Positions 27,519 to 37,542 are shown, numbered from the stretch's first letter. The stretch: 64,000 nt of DNA from Alteromonas abrolhosensis (GCF_001953635.1 NZ_MEJH01000003.1:124001-188000); one strand, 5' to 3'. Notes: generated from the letters alone by a model not told the origin. Numbers and translations are program-made.

Positions 27519-28790
27519 CTACGCTACGCCAAACGACGCTTTAAGAATGTAGAAGAAGATAATCGAAAGGATTGCGCCAGCAGGCAAAGTTACAATCCAC
27601 GATACGACGATATTCCTTACAATGCCCAGGTTAAGCGCTGATACACCACGCGCCAGACCTACACCTAATACCGCACCAACGAGAGTTTGTGTAGTAGAAA
27701 TAGGTAAACCCGTACCCGATGCAATAACTACTGTACACGCTGCTGCAAGTTCTGCTGCAAAACCACGACTTGGCGTTAAGTGTGTAATACCCTGTCCAAT
27801 GGTCTTGATAACGCGATGTCCAAATAGTGCAAGACCCGCAACAATACCTAAACCACCTAGAGGAAGGATCCACGGTGCAAGGGTAGTGCTAGAGTTAATT
27901 TCACCGCCACTGGTAACTACGCTAACTACCGCAGCCAATGGTCCAATAGCGTTAGCTACATCATTTGAACCGTGGGCAAACGCCATACAACAGGCTGTTA
28001 CTACCATTAGCAGTGCAAATACTTTCTCAACGTTAGCCGCCTGTAGGTCTGCATCTTCAGAACCGCTGAACTTCATACGGCCGATAAACCATTTACCCAA
28101 GAAGCCCAACGCTACGGCAATAGCAATCGCCAGCAGATATCCGTTAACAGCGCTTAGCTCTAGACCAACGTGCTTAAGGCCTTTCTTGATAGTAACAAGC
28201 GACATAACAAAGCCCGCTAGTGCCATATAAAACGGCACATAACGCTTGGCATTTGCAAACGGTGAGGCTGTTTGGAAGATAAGCTTGTGCGCGCTCATGA
28301 AAATAAGATAAGCAATCACGCCAGATATAGCAGGGGTTACGACCCAGCTACCAACAATACCGCCCACTTTGTCCCATGCTACCGCGTCCATGCTGACGCC
28401 AGTGGCAGTAAAGCCGATGATTGCACCGATAATTGAGTGAGTTGTAGATACAGGCCACCCCAACCATGACGCTACTGCAAGCCAGATTCCAGCTGCAAGT
28501 AATGACGAGATCATGCCTAATACAAGGTATTCAGGTATGTCTATAAAATAGGTTGAGTCGATAATCCCTTTTCGAATGGTAGACGTTACTTCGCCACCTG
28601 CTAGGTAGGCGCCAGCAAACTCAAATATCATAGCAATGATAATGGCTTGTTTTATGGTTAAAGCTTTAGAACCTACTGACGTACCCATTGCGTTGGCAAC
28701 GTCATTCGCTCCAATACCCCATGCCATGACGAAACCAACGCCGGCGGCAAGGATTATAAGAATTAGGCCATAACTTTCAAAAAATTCCAC
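27519..28790 (-). CDS. Inorganic phosphate transporter, PiT family
   Basis: This 423-residue inner-membrane transporter of the PiT family takes up inorganic phosphate with protons or sodium. The family signature occurs twice, GANDVANAMGTSVGS near residue 26 and GSNDVANAIGPLAAV near residue 273, and GLPISTTQTLVGAVLG and GWPVSTTHSIIGAIIG repeat the inverted half. About ten hydrophobic segments are visible. The start is GTG with GGGAG at ribosome-binding distance. There is no adjacent PhoU-like DUF47 partner; instead phoU of the pst operon lies 340 bases upstream on the same strand, with a Pho-box-like site in the gap. Confidence 0.93.
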   Translation of the reverse strand: MEFFESYGLILIILAAGVGFVMAWGIGANDVANAMGTSVGSKALTIKQAIIIAMIFEFAGAYLAGGEVTSTIRKGIIDSTYFIDIPEYLVLGMISSLLAAGIWLAVASWLGWPVSTTHSIIGAIIGFTATGVSMDAVAWDKVGGIVGSWVVTPAISGVIAYLIFMSAHKLIFQTASPFANAKRYVPFYMALAGFVMSLVTIKKGLKHVGLELSAVNGYLLAIAIAVALGFLGKWFIGRMKFSGSEDADLQAANVEKVFALLMVVTACCMAFAHGSNDVANAIGPLAAVVSVVTSGGEINSSTTLAPWILPLGGLGIVAGLALFGHRVIKTIGQGITHLTPSRGFAAELAAACTVVIASGTGLPISTTQTLVGAVLGVGLARGVSALNLGIVRNIVVSWIVTLPAGAILSIIFFYILKASFGVA

Positions 28791-29130
28791 GGATAATCGC
28801 TCCCGATCTAAACGCGATTTAGGCTGGACGCTACTTGAGTAAGTAGCATGATCTCTTCACCACAAAGGCTAGAGAATGAAGTTAAAGACAAATTGTGTTT
28901 TATCATAAGGTTCGATTAAATTTTGCACGATCTGTTCTTGGCTGCGGCGCATGATAACGTAATCATGTTAGAAGCCATAGCGAAAATCACTGAAAAACGA
29001 TAAAAGTATGCGGAATTATTTGAATGCGATGATAAAACCACCAAATATTTCAGTTTTATGACAAATAAATTTCACCATTTTTCATATTTGAATATTACTA
29101 CGCAAAAACACACTGACCATTTGGACAGGT
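28791..29130 (-). other. PiT upstream region
   Basis: This 340-base gap separates phoU from the PiT gene, both on the minus strand. The one motif I can support is the Pho-box-like repeat at 29048-29065. I saw no terminator hairpin after phoU, so read-through from the pst operon is possible. Confidence 0.5.
29048..29065 (-). promoter_or_regulatory. Candidate Pho box upstream of PiT
   Basis: On the minus strand the site reads TTGTCATAAAACTGAAAT, or close to it: 15 of 18 bases match the PhoB consensus CTGTCAT-AWAW-CTGTCAY, with the two half-sites 11 bases apart. It is about 258 bases before the PiT start, so a long leader is implied if it is real. Confidence 0.45.
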
Positions 29131-29847
29131 TTACGTCAAATCTTCCAGCTTTTGCTGCATATTTTCCAGCGGTGTATGCCTTACATCAGTACCGCGAGTG
29201 AGATAAACCACGTATTCACACACGTTTTTACATCTATCACCAATTCGCTCTAACGAGCGCATTGCCCACAACACATCCAGCCAATCCTGCATGTCGTCAG
29301 TGCTTTTCTGCATTTCGGAGGTGGTATACGACAGCAGCCGTTTGTACTCACTGTCAATGCGGTTGTCTTGGTCATACACTTCTAAAGCAGCGGCCTCATC
29401 CTGACGAGCAAAGGCGTCGAATGTGCCGCGCATCATGGCGGCGACTCTCTCGCCAATAAGCAACATACTGCTCTTGATAGTATCTGAACTCGGCAGCTTA
29501 TTGCGCGTTACCAGTTTAGCAATACGCTCGATTTCATCGCCCATTCGCTCAATATCGGTAATGGCTTTGGAAATGGTCATAATCAAACGCAGGTCACTGG
29601 CGGTAGGATGACGTTTGGCAATAATGCGCAAGCACTCTTCATCAATTTGAATTTCCATGGAGTTAATTTTTAAGTCGTTTAACACCACTTTTTCAGCCAG
29701 AGCGGCATGATTGTGCTTTACCGCTTTTAACGTATCCACCAGCTGCTGCTCAACTTCGCCTCCCATGGTTAATACCGAGTTACGCAAGTTTTCCAACTCG
29801 ATATTAAAGGTACCTGAGATATGCGTATTTAAGGCTACCTGTCGCAT
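29131..29847 (-). CDS. phoU: Phosphate signalling protein PhoU
   Basis: PhoU is the cytosolic regulator that links the PstSCAB transporter to the PhoR/PhoB system and keeps it off when phosphate is plentiful. The 238-residue protein shows the two PhoU three-helix repeats; E/DxxxD metal motifs are visible in ITDIERMGDEIERIA and MRSLERIGDRCKNVCEYVVYL. I chose the ATG at 29847 because AGGAGAAAT lies 6 bases upstream and the sequence matches the usual N terminus; an ATG at 29868 adds seven residues. It is the last gene of pstC-pstA-pstB-phoU, 150 bases after pstB. Confidence 0.95.
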   Translation of the reverse strand: MRQVALNTHISGTFNIELENLRNSVLTMGGEVEQQLVDTLKAVKHNHAALAEKVVLNDLKINSMEIQIDEECLRIIAKRHPTASDLRLIMTISKAITDIERMGDEIERIAKLVTRNKLPSSDTIKSSMLLIGERVAAMMRGTFDAFARQDEAAALEVYDQDNRIDSEYKRLLSYTTSEMQKSTDDMQDWLDVLWAMRSLERIGDRCKNVCEYVVYLTRGTDVRHTPLENMQQKLEDLT

Positions 29848-29997
29848 GGTGATTTCTCCTCGCGCCATAAGCTTAATAAATAACGGCTAGACAATGTGCC
29901 AGTGCCTATCGTTGCACTATTAGTACAAGCCGTAACGCCATGCCAAACTTCAGCATTTCGGCGCAACTCCAAGTTAGAACGCACGTTCACTGCACCG

Positions 29998-30804
29998 TTA
30001 TCCATATCGCCCCGTTATATAATCTTCGGTTTGTTTTTTGTCCGGCATGGTAAACAGCGTATCGCTGTCTGCATATTCTATTAGCCTGCCCTGATGGAAA
30101 AAGGCGGTATAGTCGCTAACCCGAGCTGCTTGCTGCATGTTGTGCGTCACAATAATAATGGTGCATTGCTTTTTTAATGCGTCCATTAGCTCTTCAATAA
30201 AAAGTGTGGTTAGTGGGTCAAGGGCTGAGGTCGGTTCATCAAGAAGCAGAATGTCGGGCTTTAATGCCAATGCTCTTGCAATAACTAAACGCTGTTGCTG
30301 ACCGCCAGATAAAACATGGGCAGATTCAAATAAACGATCTTTAACTTCGTCCCATAACGCAGCCTGTTTTAGTGCGCTTTCTACCGCATCGTCTAAGTGT
30401 CGTCGAATTTTCACACCCTGAAGCTTAAGCCCATAACACACGTTCTCATAGATGCTCATGGGAAAGGGATTGGGGCGCTGAAATACCATGCCTACATTTG
30501 TTCTTAGGCGTGACACATTTATTTTACGACTATTGATGTTTTGACCATCAATAATAATTTCACCATTGTATTTGCAGCCGTCATACAAATCATTAAGGCG
30601 GTTGAAACAGCTTATCAGTGTGGATTTGCCGCAGCCACTTTGACCAATCAACGCGGTTATTTTGTTTTTGGGGATCCGCATGCTGATGTCATTTAACACA
30701 TGCTTATTGCCAAACCACAGGTTTAGGTTTTTAACCTCTACCGCAGTTTGCTCTTCACTAATATCGTTTACGTTTAGCGTATTGTGTTCAAACAACTTCA
30801 ACAT
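29998..30804 (-). CDS. pstB: Phosphate ABC transporter ATP-binding protein PstB
   Basis: PstB powers high-affinity phosphate import. The 268-residue ATPase has Walker [10 protein letters not shown] at residues 54-62, the Q loop in [12 protein letters not shown], the ABC signature [15 protein letters not shown] and Walker [14 protein letters not shown], then the switch His in [11 protein letters not shown]. The [11 protein letters not shown] block is specific to PstB. About 20 residues precede the usual start. It lies 15 bases after pstA in the pst operon. Confidence 0.97.
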   Translation of the reverse strand: MLKLFEHNTLNVNDISEEQTAVEVKNLNLWFGNKHVLNDISMRIPKNKITALIGQSGCGKSTLISCFNRLNDLYDGCKYNGEIIIDGQNINSRKINVSRLRTNVGMVFQRPNPFPMSIYENVCYGLKLQGVKIRRHLDDAVESALKQAALWDEVKDRLFESAHVLSGGQQQRLVIARALALKPDILLLDEPTSALDPLTTLFIEELMDALKKQCTIIIVTHNMQQAARVSDYTAFFHQGRLIEYADSDTLFTMPDKKQTEDYITGRYG

Positions 30805-30819
30805 GTTACTAGACCTGTA

Positions 30820-32379
30820 TTATCCTTTGAGATAGCGTTTACGAAGGCGCGCTCTAAGTACAACTGCCAGAATATTTAATACAAAAACTACTACCAGTAA
30901 TAGTAAGCAGGCGGCGAACATCATACTTGCGCTTTTTCCATCGGTCTGGCTGTGAAACGCTCCGTCATAGATAAGCACGCCCAAGTGCATAAACTGCCTA
31001 TCAAGATGAAGATAGGGAAACTCACCATCTATTGGTAACGTTGGCGCAAACTTGACCGCACCAACTAACATAAGTGGCGCTACTTCACCTGCCGCCCTCG
31101 CAATCGCCAGAATTACGCCAGTCATAATCCCCGGAGACGCGATAGGCAATACGGTACGTACTATAGTCTCAATTTTAGTTGCCCCTAACGCGTAACTGCC
31201 CGCTTTCAATCCTTCCGGCACTCTGCGCAAGCCTTCTTCAGTCGCCACTATCACCACAGGTAAGGTCAAAATAGCCATGGTTAAGGCAGCCCAAAATACG
31301 CCTGGGCTTCCCATGGTTGGCGCTGGCAATGTGTCACTAAACAATAGCTCATCAATACTGCCGCCTAAGGTATAAACAAAGAAACCAAGTCCAAACACGC
31401 CGTAAACAATAGAAGGCACCCCTGCCATATTGCTTACACTTACACGAATAATGGTGGTCAGTGCCGTGTTAGGCGCATATTCACTCAGGTAAATAGCGGC
31501 CAACACCCCAAAGGGCGTTACGATGATGGTCATTAAGAACACCATGAGTACAGTGCCAAACAACGCGGGGAATACGCCGCCGGAGGTATTTGCTTGCTTA
31601 GGCGAATCAGTTAAAAACACGCCTATTTCTGAAAACACTACCTGCCACTTTTCCATTGTGCTTAAGCGACTTACAAAGTCCACATCTTGAATACTAGAAA
31701 TAGGGATAACAAATGGCGTACCGTCTGCAAAACTTACCAGCAAGGTGTACTCAGCCCGCGTCACCTCTAACGCTTCAACACGCTTTTGATATTCATTAAA
31801 TGACGCGACCAAACGCTCTCTTGCTGGTGCGTCTGCCACCACGTTACGTTTATCAAATTGAGACAGCGCTTCGTGAATAGGCGCAAGATGACGCGTATTG
31901 AGATCTTCAATTTGCGCACTGATCTGGGCAACTTCCTCTATGACAGCATCAATTTTGTCTAGGGTCTGTGGCGGTTTAGAAGGGACTACAATATATTCGG
32001 GAATAGCCAACACGCGCCTGCCATCCAATAATTTGATGTCTGCGCTGTTTTTCGCGAGCAATGTGCTAGATAAGTTTTCTCGCGATAATTGAATTTGAAA
32101 GCCATAAGGATGCTGAGTATCTGAGTAATTCAGGGTCACATCCTCATTTGAGGGGTCGTCAAATACATTGGCGAGTACTGAGAACGCCGTACCGTCTTGA
32201 TGTGTACCATTTACGGTATAGATAGGTTCAGGCCAAAAATAAGCCGTCCCGCGAAAGCTTATTAACAAGAGTACGCTCACCAGTGCGATAAGCAGCAAGC
32301 TAGTGAAAAAGGCCGTTAAGCTGATAACCAGCGACTGGCGCTGAACTGCGCTTAATCCAAACATTGTTCGATTAACCAT
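30820..32379 (-). CDS. pstA: Phosphate ABC transporter permease PstA (extended form)
   Basis: This 519-residue inner-membrane permease is much longer than E. coli PstA (296). The N-terminal transmembrane helix (about residues 20-45) is followed by a periplasmic insert of some 200 residues, including a coiled-coil segment near 140-210. The conserved permease core follows, with GVLAAIYLSEYAP, SIVYGVFGLGFF and the cytosolic loop EEGLRRVPEGLKAGSYALGATKIETI that meets PstB. Long PstA forms of about this size are known in Pseudomonas and Vibrio relatives. The start overlaps the pstC stop by 8 bases. Confidence 0.93.
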   Translation of the reverse strand: MVNRTMFGLSAVQRQSLVISLTAFFTSLLLIALVSVLLLISFRGTAYFWPEPIYTVNGTHQDGTAFSVLANVFDDPSNEDVTLNYSDTQHPYGFQIQLSRENLSSTLLAKNSADIKLLDGRRVLAIPEYIVVPSKPPQTLDKIDAVIEEVAQISAQIEDLNTRHLAPIHEALSQFDKRNVVADAPARERLVASFNEYQKRVEALEVTRAEYTLLVSFADGTPFVIPISSIQDVDFVSRLSTMEKWQVVFSEIGVFLTDSPKQANTSGGVFPALFGTVLMVFLMTIIVTPFGVLAAIYLSEYAPNTALTTIIRVSVSNMAGVPSIVYGVFGLGFFVYTLGGSIDELLFSDTLPAPTMGSPGVFWAALTMAILTLPVVIVATEEGLRRVPEGLKAGSYALGATKIETIVRTVLPIASPGIMTGVILAIARAAGEVAPLMLVGAVKFAPTLPIDGEFPYLHLDRQFMHLGVLIYDGAFHSQTDGKSASMMFAACLLLLVVVFVLNILAVVLRARLRKRYLKG

Positions 32380-34549
32380 AATACGCCCTACTTCTTATAT
32401 GCTGGCGCAGTAGCTCTGCTATGGTGTTTACCAAAAAAGTAAATAAGAACAAAATGCACGCGGTAAAAAATAAAATTTGATAGTGCGCGGATGATACATC
32501 GGCCTCTGGTAGTTCGATTGCCAAGTTGGCAGTAAGTGCTCGCAAACCCTCAATCAAGCCCCAACTGGAGATTGGTGTATTTCCTGTAACCATTAGAACA
32601 ATCATGGTTTCACCAAACGCACGGCCAAAACCTAGCATTATCGCGGCAACGATTCCCGGCAGTGCAACGTGCAGCACAACGTGGAGCAAGGTCTGTAAGC
32701 GAGTTGCGCCCAGCGCAAACGAAGCATGTTTTAGGTCGTTTGGAACGCCGTTAATGGCATCTTCAGCTAAAGAATAAATACTCGGTGAAATAGCCACACC
32801 TAACGCAAGCGCTACCACTATGGTGGTTTTACCAATGGGACTATTCGATTCAGATGCAAGTAGCGTAAACCCGTCCACTCCCATCACCGAGAAAATAAGC
32901 GCGGGCGCATACTCCACGCTTATAAAACCTAAAAAGAACACACCACCTATAGCAAAGAGTAGTTCTGCACCATGCCTTAGTTTTTTAGGTAGGTACTCCG
33001 CAATAGGGCGTTGCACCAAAGCAACAACTATAAGCACAAAAGGAATCACGATAAGGAAAAAGGCAAAGGAAAACAAAAACTGCTCGGCTTTCGGCGACAG
33101 CCAAATGGCCGCGATAAACCCGATTAACACGCTGGGTATGGCTTCTAATAGCTCAATAGCCGGTTTTATAATGTTGCGCAGACGGCTTTTGGCGAAAAAT
33201 GCGGTGTATATAGCGGCGCCGATGGCAACAGGTATTGCAATTAGCAGTGCCAAAAGAGAAGCTTTGATGCTGCCTATCAAAAGCGGCGTTAAGCTAAATT
33301 TAGCCTCCTGAAAATCGGAAGCACTGGTGGTTTGCCACACCGTTTCTTCTGCACCGTAACCCTCATAATGTTGCGGCTCAAACAGCGATGCCCACGTGGT
33401 AATGCCGCTTAAATGCTTCCCTTCCCATACTGACAGTGTATTGCCTGAGTAGCCGTAAAGCTTATTACCATACCAGGTGATATTCTCGGCGGTACGCTCA
33501 ATTTGTTGCGACGCCACTACATCACCTGATACGCGGTTTACCAACAGTACCCGTGCTTTATCGGTTAGCACAGCCACTAGATTCATACTGGCATGTTCTG
33601 CTACGTCTCTTACTATCTCTCCTGGAAGCGCTATTTGGTAGGTTGGTTTAAATGTGAGGCCTTTTTCACTTTTACTCAGCACCCAGCGAGTCAGTGTCTG
33701 CGTTTTTGTATTCGTTAAAAAGAAAGTGCGGTCTTTAGCGAGAGGAAAAACGATGTTCTCATCTAACGATGCATCAATACCACTTATTATGGGTAGAAGT
33801 GACGCCCCTTTATCGCTGAGCCGGTTAAGGTAAAGCGCATCTTCAATTTGAAGCAGCACACTCTCGCTACCAGGCAGCAGCACCAACCTATCTACATTGT
33901 AAAACTGTTTGTCTACCACCTGGGTGGGACGAAGCCGATTCACCCAACGAATGAAAACACTGTTACTTTTTGAGATAGACACCACAGCCCATTTGGAAGA
34001 CAGAGCCATATTCCAGCTGTCACGCTCTCGCCATTTTTCTTTAGGTAATGCAAACGTAATATTATTGGACAACGTAGCTTGGGGCGCGCTCGTTGCAATA
34101 TCAACCGCTGTGCTGTCGCCCATGTTGAACGATCTAACCGGCAAGACCCTCACTTGAGCATTGGGCGATACATCAACAATATAGTTCTCTCCCATCACGC
34201 TATGGGCTGACAACCTATGCTCACAAGGTCGAATGTAATCGTGATTACTCTCCAAACTATCGCCTTTAAGCAACTTTAAACCTAATCTACAGTCAGACTT
34301 TCTAACCAGCAGCGGCTGGCTATTAATGATGTCACCGGCGCTGATAATTTCCTCGTTGTCTTGGGTTTTAAAGCTTGAAAGGTGTTGTAAGCTAGGGGTG
34401 TATGCCAAAGGCAGGGCTTGGCTTATTAAGTGGGTGATAAGAATAACTAACGTCAACAAAACAAGGCCGCCAAAGCCCGTCACTACATAGCGTGACCACC
34501 TATCGCTGCGCTGGCGCTTTTTGTTTGTGCTGTTGCTGTCGAAAGTCAT
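32372..34549 (-). CDS. pstC: Phosphate ABC transporter permease PstC (extended form)
   Basis: This 725-residue permease pairs with PstA. E. coli PstC has 319 residues; here one N-terminal transmembrane helix (about 22-45) is followed by a periplasmic domain of about 350 residues with beta-propeller-like strands, then the normal permease core with SIYSLAEDAINGVPNDLKHASFALGATRLQT and GFGRAFGETMIVLMVTGN. The insert may sense phosphate or contact a binding protein or the envelope. It is first in the operon; no pstS lies in the window. The upstream 209 bases to the divergent ACT-protein gene show an inverted repeat but no clear Pho box. Confidence 0.93.
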   Translation of the reverse strand: MTFDSNSTNKKRQRSDRWSRYVVTGFGGLVLLTLVILITHLISQALPLAYTPSLQHLSSFKTQDNEEIISAGDIINSQPLLVRKSDCRLGLKLLKGDSLESNHDYIRPCEHRLSAHSVMGENYIVDVSPNAQVRVLPVRSFNMGDSTAVDIATSAPQATLSNNITFALPKEKWRERDSWNMALSSKWAVVSISKSNSVFIRWVNRLRPTQVVDKQFYNVDRLVLLPGSESVLLQIEDALYLNRLSDKGASLLPIISGIDASLDENIVFPLAKDRTFFLTNTKTQTLTRWVLSKSEKGLTFKPTYQIALPGEIVRDVAEHASMNLVAVLTDKARVLLVNRVSGDVVASQQIERTAENITWYGNKLYGYSGNTLSVWEGKHLSGITTWASLFEPQHYEGYGAEETVWQTTSASDFQEAKFSLTPLLIGSIKASLLALLIAIPVAIGAAIYTAFFAKSRLRNIIKPAIELLEAIPSVLIGFIAAIWLSPKAEQFLFSFAFFLIVIPFVLIVVALVQRPIAEYLPKKLRHGAELLFAIGGVFFLGFISVEYAPALIFSVMGVDGFTLLASESNSPIGKTTIVVALALGVAISPSIYSLAEDAINGVPNDLKHASFALGATRLQTLLHVVLHVALPGIVAAIMLGFGRAFGETMIVLMVTGNTPISSWGLIEGLRALTANLAIELPEADVSSAHYQILFFTACILFLFTFLVNTIAELLRQHIRSRAYYG

Positions 34550-34578
34550 GCGGCTGCTTAGTAATTCTTATTTTCGAA

Positions 34579-34600
34579 ATTCTTCATTTTTAAGAAGAAT
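34579..34600. promoter_or_regulatory. Inverted repeat upstream of pstC
   Basis: ATTCTTC and GAAGAAT are a perfect 7-base inverted repeat with an 8-base A+T rich spacer, 30 bases before the pstC start. It could be an operator or a leader hairpin; it does not match the Pho box. Confidence 0.3.
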
Positions 34601-34758
34601 AACCCTAAATTGCACTGGTGAGCAGTGTAAGTTTTGTTATGCTAATAGCAAGTGAAAGTTTATGGCATTACCTTCGCGCAACCTACTCTGCGCCTATGGT
34701 ATTACCCAACAGGAAGACGATCAAAGTTTTTCTCTACACGCCCAATAAGGAGCACTGC

Positions 34759-35265
34759 ATGCAATCATTAGTAATCAGCATCATGGGTAAAGACAAGCCG
34801 GGTTTGGTAGACGCGCTGGCTAAATGTGTATACAAGCACGAAGGCAACTGGCAAGGGTCGAGCTTTGCGCATATGGCAGGTATGTTCACAGGCTTTGTAG
34901 AAGTTCATGTTTCAGATGAGAACAAGCAGAACTTAATCGATGCGCTAGATGCCATTAAAGATTTGTCGGTGCAGTCAGTGGCGGTAGCGAGTAGCGAAAA
35001 TAACAACACCACTAAGTTGACGGTTGATGTTATGGGCAATGACAAAACTGGCATCGTTCAAGAACTCACTTCCGTGTTAAATCAGTTCAACTTGAATATT
35101 CTTACCTTTGCTTCGCATTGTGAAAGCGCACCCAATTGGGGCAGCCTGATATTCAAAGCAAAAGCAGAAATTGCAGTTCCAGAAGACTTCGACGATGGCG
35201 CATTGCAAGATGCTCTGGAATCGTTAGCTAACGATTTAGTGGTAGATATAACCGCGAAGCGATAG
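34759..35265 (+). CDS. Double ACT-domain protein, GcvR-like
   Basis: This 168-residue cytosolic protein has two ACT domains, about residues 1-80 and 88-165, each starting with a GKDKPGLVD or GNDKTGIVQE turn that usually binds an amino acid. It resembles GcvR, which represses glycine cleavage genes through GcvA; the ligand here is not shown. I chose the ATG at 34759 because AAGGAGC precedes it and the ACT fold begins there; the open frame upstream to 34618 has no support. It is divergent from the pst operon and precedes ppk, but is a separate function. Confidence 0.85.
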   Translation: MQSLVISIMGKDKPGLVDALAKCVYKHEGNWQGSSFAHMAGMFTGFVEVHVSDENKQNLIDALDAIKDLSVQSVAVASSENNNTTKLTVDVMGNDKTGIVQELTSVLNQFNLNILTFASHCESAPNWGSLIFKAKAEIAVPEDFDDGALQDALESLANDLVVDITAKR

Positions 35266-35386
35266 TAACAAGCGCGTATTGGTATTTGCCGCGTAAACAT
35301 TGCGCATAACAAATACAAAATTACGACATCGAAAGGTAACGGAATTACCGCAACGCAATGCGTGTACATATGCACCAGGATACGTG

Positions 35387-35404
35387 TTGTCACAGTAGTG
35401 TCAC
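35387..35404 (+). promoter_or_regulatory. Candidate Pho box upstream of ppk
   Basis: TTGTCAC-AGTA-GTGTCAC is a direct repeat of a 7-base half-site with 11-base period, the spacing of the PhoB consensus CTGTCAT-N4-CTGTCAY. Six of the seven bases agree between the half-sites. It is 50 bases before the ppk start codon and would place ppk-ppx in the phosphate-starvation regulon. Confidence 0.55.
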
Positions 35405-35453
35405 TGACTGATGGCAGTCTTTGACCATTTTTATGAACGTGAATTGAGACATT

Positions 35454-37526
35454 ATGGATAACGACGTTTTATATTATCCCAAAGAGCTAAGCTGGCTTGC
35501 GTTTAACGAACGCGTATTGCAAGAAGCCGCAGATAAAAACAACCCCGCCGTTGAGCGAATTCGCTTTCTTGGTATTTACTCAAATAACCTAGATGAGTTT
35601 TATCGCGTGCGCGCTGCTGATGTGAAGCGACAAATTACCATTGCACAGAACGACGGCAACGAAGAAGAAGCTGAACGCCAAACCGCGCTTATGGCACAGA
35701 TCCAAAAAAAGGTGGTACAGCTTTCTGAGAAGTTCGACCAAATTCATAAGGACGTTGTAAAATCCCTAGCGCGTTACAATATTCACATTCTTCGAAAAGA
35801 TGATTTAGACGATTATCAAAAGCAGTGGGTACGCAACTTTTTCGTTAATAAAGTACTGCGTCACATTGCGCCTATCTTGATTGATAAGAAGACCGACTTA
35901 CTTAGCCGATTGAACGGCACGTCAGTGTATTTATATGTTGCGCTCAGAAGAAAAGACCGCAACCCTAAATTTGCGGTTATTCAGGTTCCTACTTCTGAAA
36001 TGTCGCGCTTTATGCTGATCCCTCCGCAAAAAAGCCGTAAGAAAAAGAGCATTGTTATGCTCGATGACATGATTCAGCTGTGTATTGAAGACATTTTCCG
36101 CGGTTTCGTGAAGTTCGACGAAATTGAAGCATTCTCGTTTAAAATGACGCGTGATGCGGAATATTCTATTAACGAGGAAATTGACGAAAGCTTCGTTGAA
36201 AAAATGTCTGAGAGTATGAAACAGCGCCTTATCGCAGAGCCTGTACGTGTTATTTACGACACTAACATGCCTGAGGACATGAAATCTGACCTGCGCAAAC
36301 GTCTTAAGATTACGAAGCTGGATACCATGCACGCTGCTGGGCACTACCGTAACTTTAAAGACTTTATTGGCTTCCCGAATGTTGGCCGAGAATATTTAGA
36401 GCATACGCCGCTGCCTGCTATCGATAGCAAGGCTTTCTCCAAGTACAACACCGTTTTCGATGCCATTACTGCACGGGACATATTGTTGTACTACCCGTAC
36501 CACCGCTTCCTGCACTTCACCGAGTTTTTGCGTCAGGCAGCTTTCGACCCGAATGTTAAAACCATACGCATCAACATTTATCGTGTTGCCAGTAATTCAC
36601 GCATTGTGAATTCATTGATTGACGCAGTAGACAACGGCAAGAAAGTAACCGTTGTGGTAGAACTTCGCGCACGGTTTGACGAAGAGGCCAACATTGAATG
36701 GTCTAAACGCATGACTGATGCGGGTATACGAGTAGTATTGGGTGTACCTACACTTAAAATTCACTCTAAGCTGTGTATTGTAACGCGTGAAGAACGAGGC
36801 AGCATGGTGAACTATGCGCACTTCGGTACAGGTAACTTCAACGAGAAAACGGCGAAGATTTATACCGATTACAGCTTATTTACCCGTAATCAAGAATTGG
36901 CAGACGAAGGCGTGGCGGTATTCGATCTTATTCAATACCCATACAGACGCTATAAATTTCAGCACCTTCAAATATCGCCGTTAAACGCCCGGACCAAAAT
37001 TCAGTCGTTAATTCGTCAGGAAATTCAGCATTTAAACCAAGGTCAGAAAGCGCAAATCACTTTCAAGATTAACAACTTGGTTGATAAAGAACTTATTGAC
37101 GATTTGTACCGGGCAAGTCAGGCTGGGGTTAAAATTCGCGGCATTGTTCGCGGCATGTGCTCACTGAATCCGGGCATTAAAGGCATTAGCGAGAACATCG
37201 AAATTATCTCTATTGTTGACCGTTTCCTTGAACACCCTCGCGTAATGATTTTTGAGGGCGGTGGCGAAAGAAAAGTGTATATCTCATCTGCCGACTGGAT
37301 GACCCGTAATATGGACAACCGCATTGAAGTGGGCTGCCCTGTTTACGATAAAGGGCTCCAACAGCGCATTGTTGATATAATGGAGCTACAATTTAAAGAC
37401 ACCCTGAAAGCACGAGTGATTGACAAGGATCAGAGCAACAAGTACGTTCGCAGGGGAAATCGTAAAAAGCTTCGCTCGCAAATAGAGATTTACGACTATT
37501 TGAAGAAGCTAGAAGACACTTTGTAG
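35454..37526 (+). CDS. ppk1: Polyphosphate kinase 1
   Basis: Ppk1 makes long-chain polyphosphate from ATP, reversibly. The 690-residue length is normal. N and head domains begin with YPKELSWLAFNERVLQEA. The phosphoenzyme histidine is His437 in LKIHSKL, and a second conserved His lies in NYAHFGTGNFNEKTAKIYTDYSLFT about 20 residues later. The second phospholipase-D-like half contains YISSADWMTRNMDNRIEVGCPV. The enzyme is often membrane-associated. ppx follows 16 bases downstream. A Pho-box-like repeat precedes the gene. Confidence 0.97.
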   Translation: MDNDVLYYPKELSWLAFNERVLQEAADKNNPAVERIRFLGIYSNNLDEFYRVRAADVKRQITIAQNDGNEEEAERQTALMAQIQKKVVQLSEKFDQIHKDVVKSLARYNIHILRKDDLDDYQKQWVRNFFVNKVLRHIAPILIDKKTDLLSRLNGTSVYLYVALRRKDRNPKFAVIQVPTSEMSRFMLIPPQKSRKKKSIVMLDDMIQLCIEDIFRGFVKFDEIEAFSFKMTRDAEYSINEEIDESFVEKMSESMKQRLIAEPVRVIYDTNMPEDMKSDLRKRLKITKLDTMHAAGHYRNFKDFIGFPNVGREYLEHTPLPAIDSKAFSKYNTVFDAITARDILLYYPYHRFLHFTEFLRQAAFDPNVKTIRINIYRVASNSRIVNSLIDAVDNGKKVTVVVELRARFDEEANIEWSKRMTDAGIRVVLGVPTLKIHSKLCIVTREERGSMVNYAHFGTGNFNEKTAKIYTDYSLFTRNQELADEGVAVFDLIQYPYRRYKFQHLQISPLNARTKIQSLIRQEIQHLNQGQKAQITFKINNLVDKELIDDLYRASQAGVKIRGIVRGMCSLNPGIKGISENIEIISIVDRFLEHPRVMIFEGGGERKVYISSADWMTRNMDNRIEVGCPVYDKGLQQRIVDIMELQFKDTLKARVIDKDQSNKYVRRGNRKKLRSQIEIYDYLKKLEDTL

Positions 37527-37542
37527 GAAAGATAATCAGTAC

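Noticed and set aside
27622-28230. A 202-codon open frame on the plus strand opposite the PiT gene
   Set aside because: Antisense shadow of a conserved transporter gene, rich in Pro, Thr and Ala, with no ribosome-binding site.
32820-33311. A 163-codon open frame opposite pstC
   Set aside because: Antisense to the conserved permease core; no recognisable protein.
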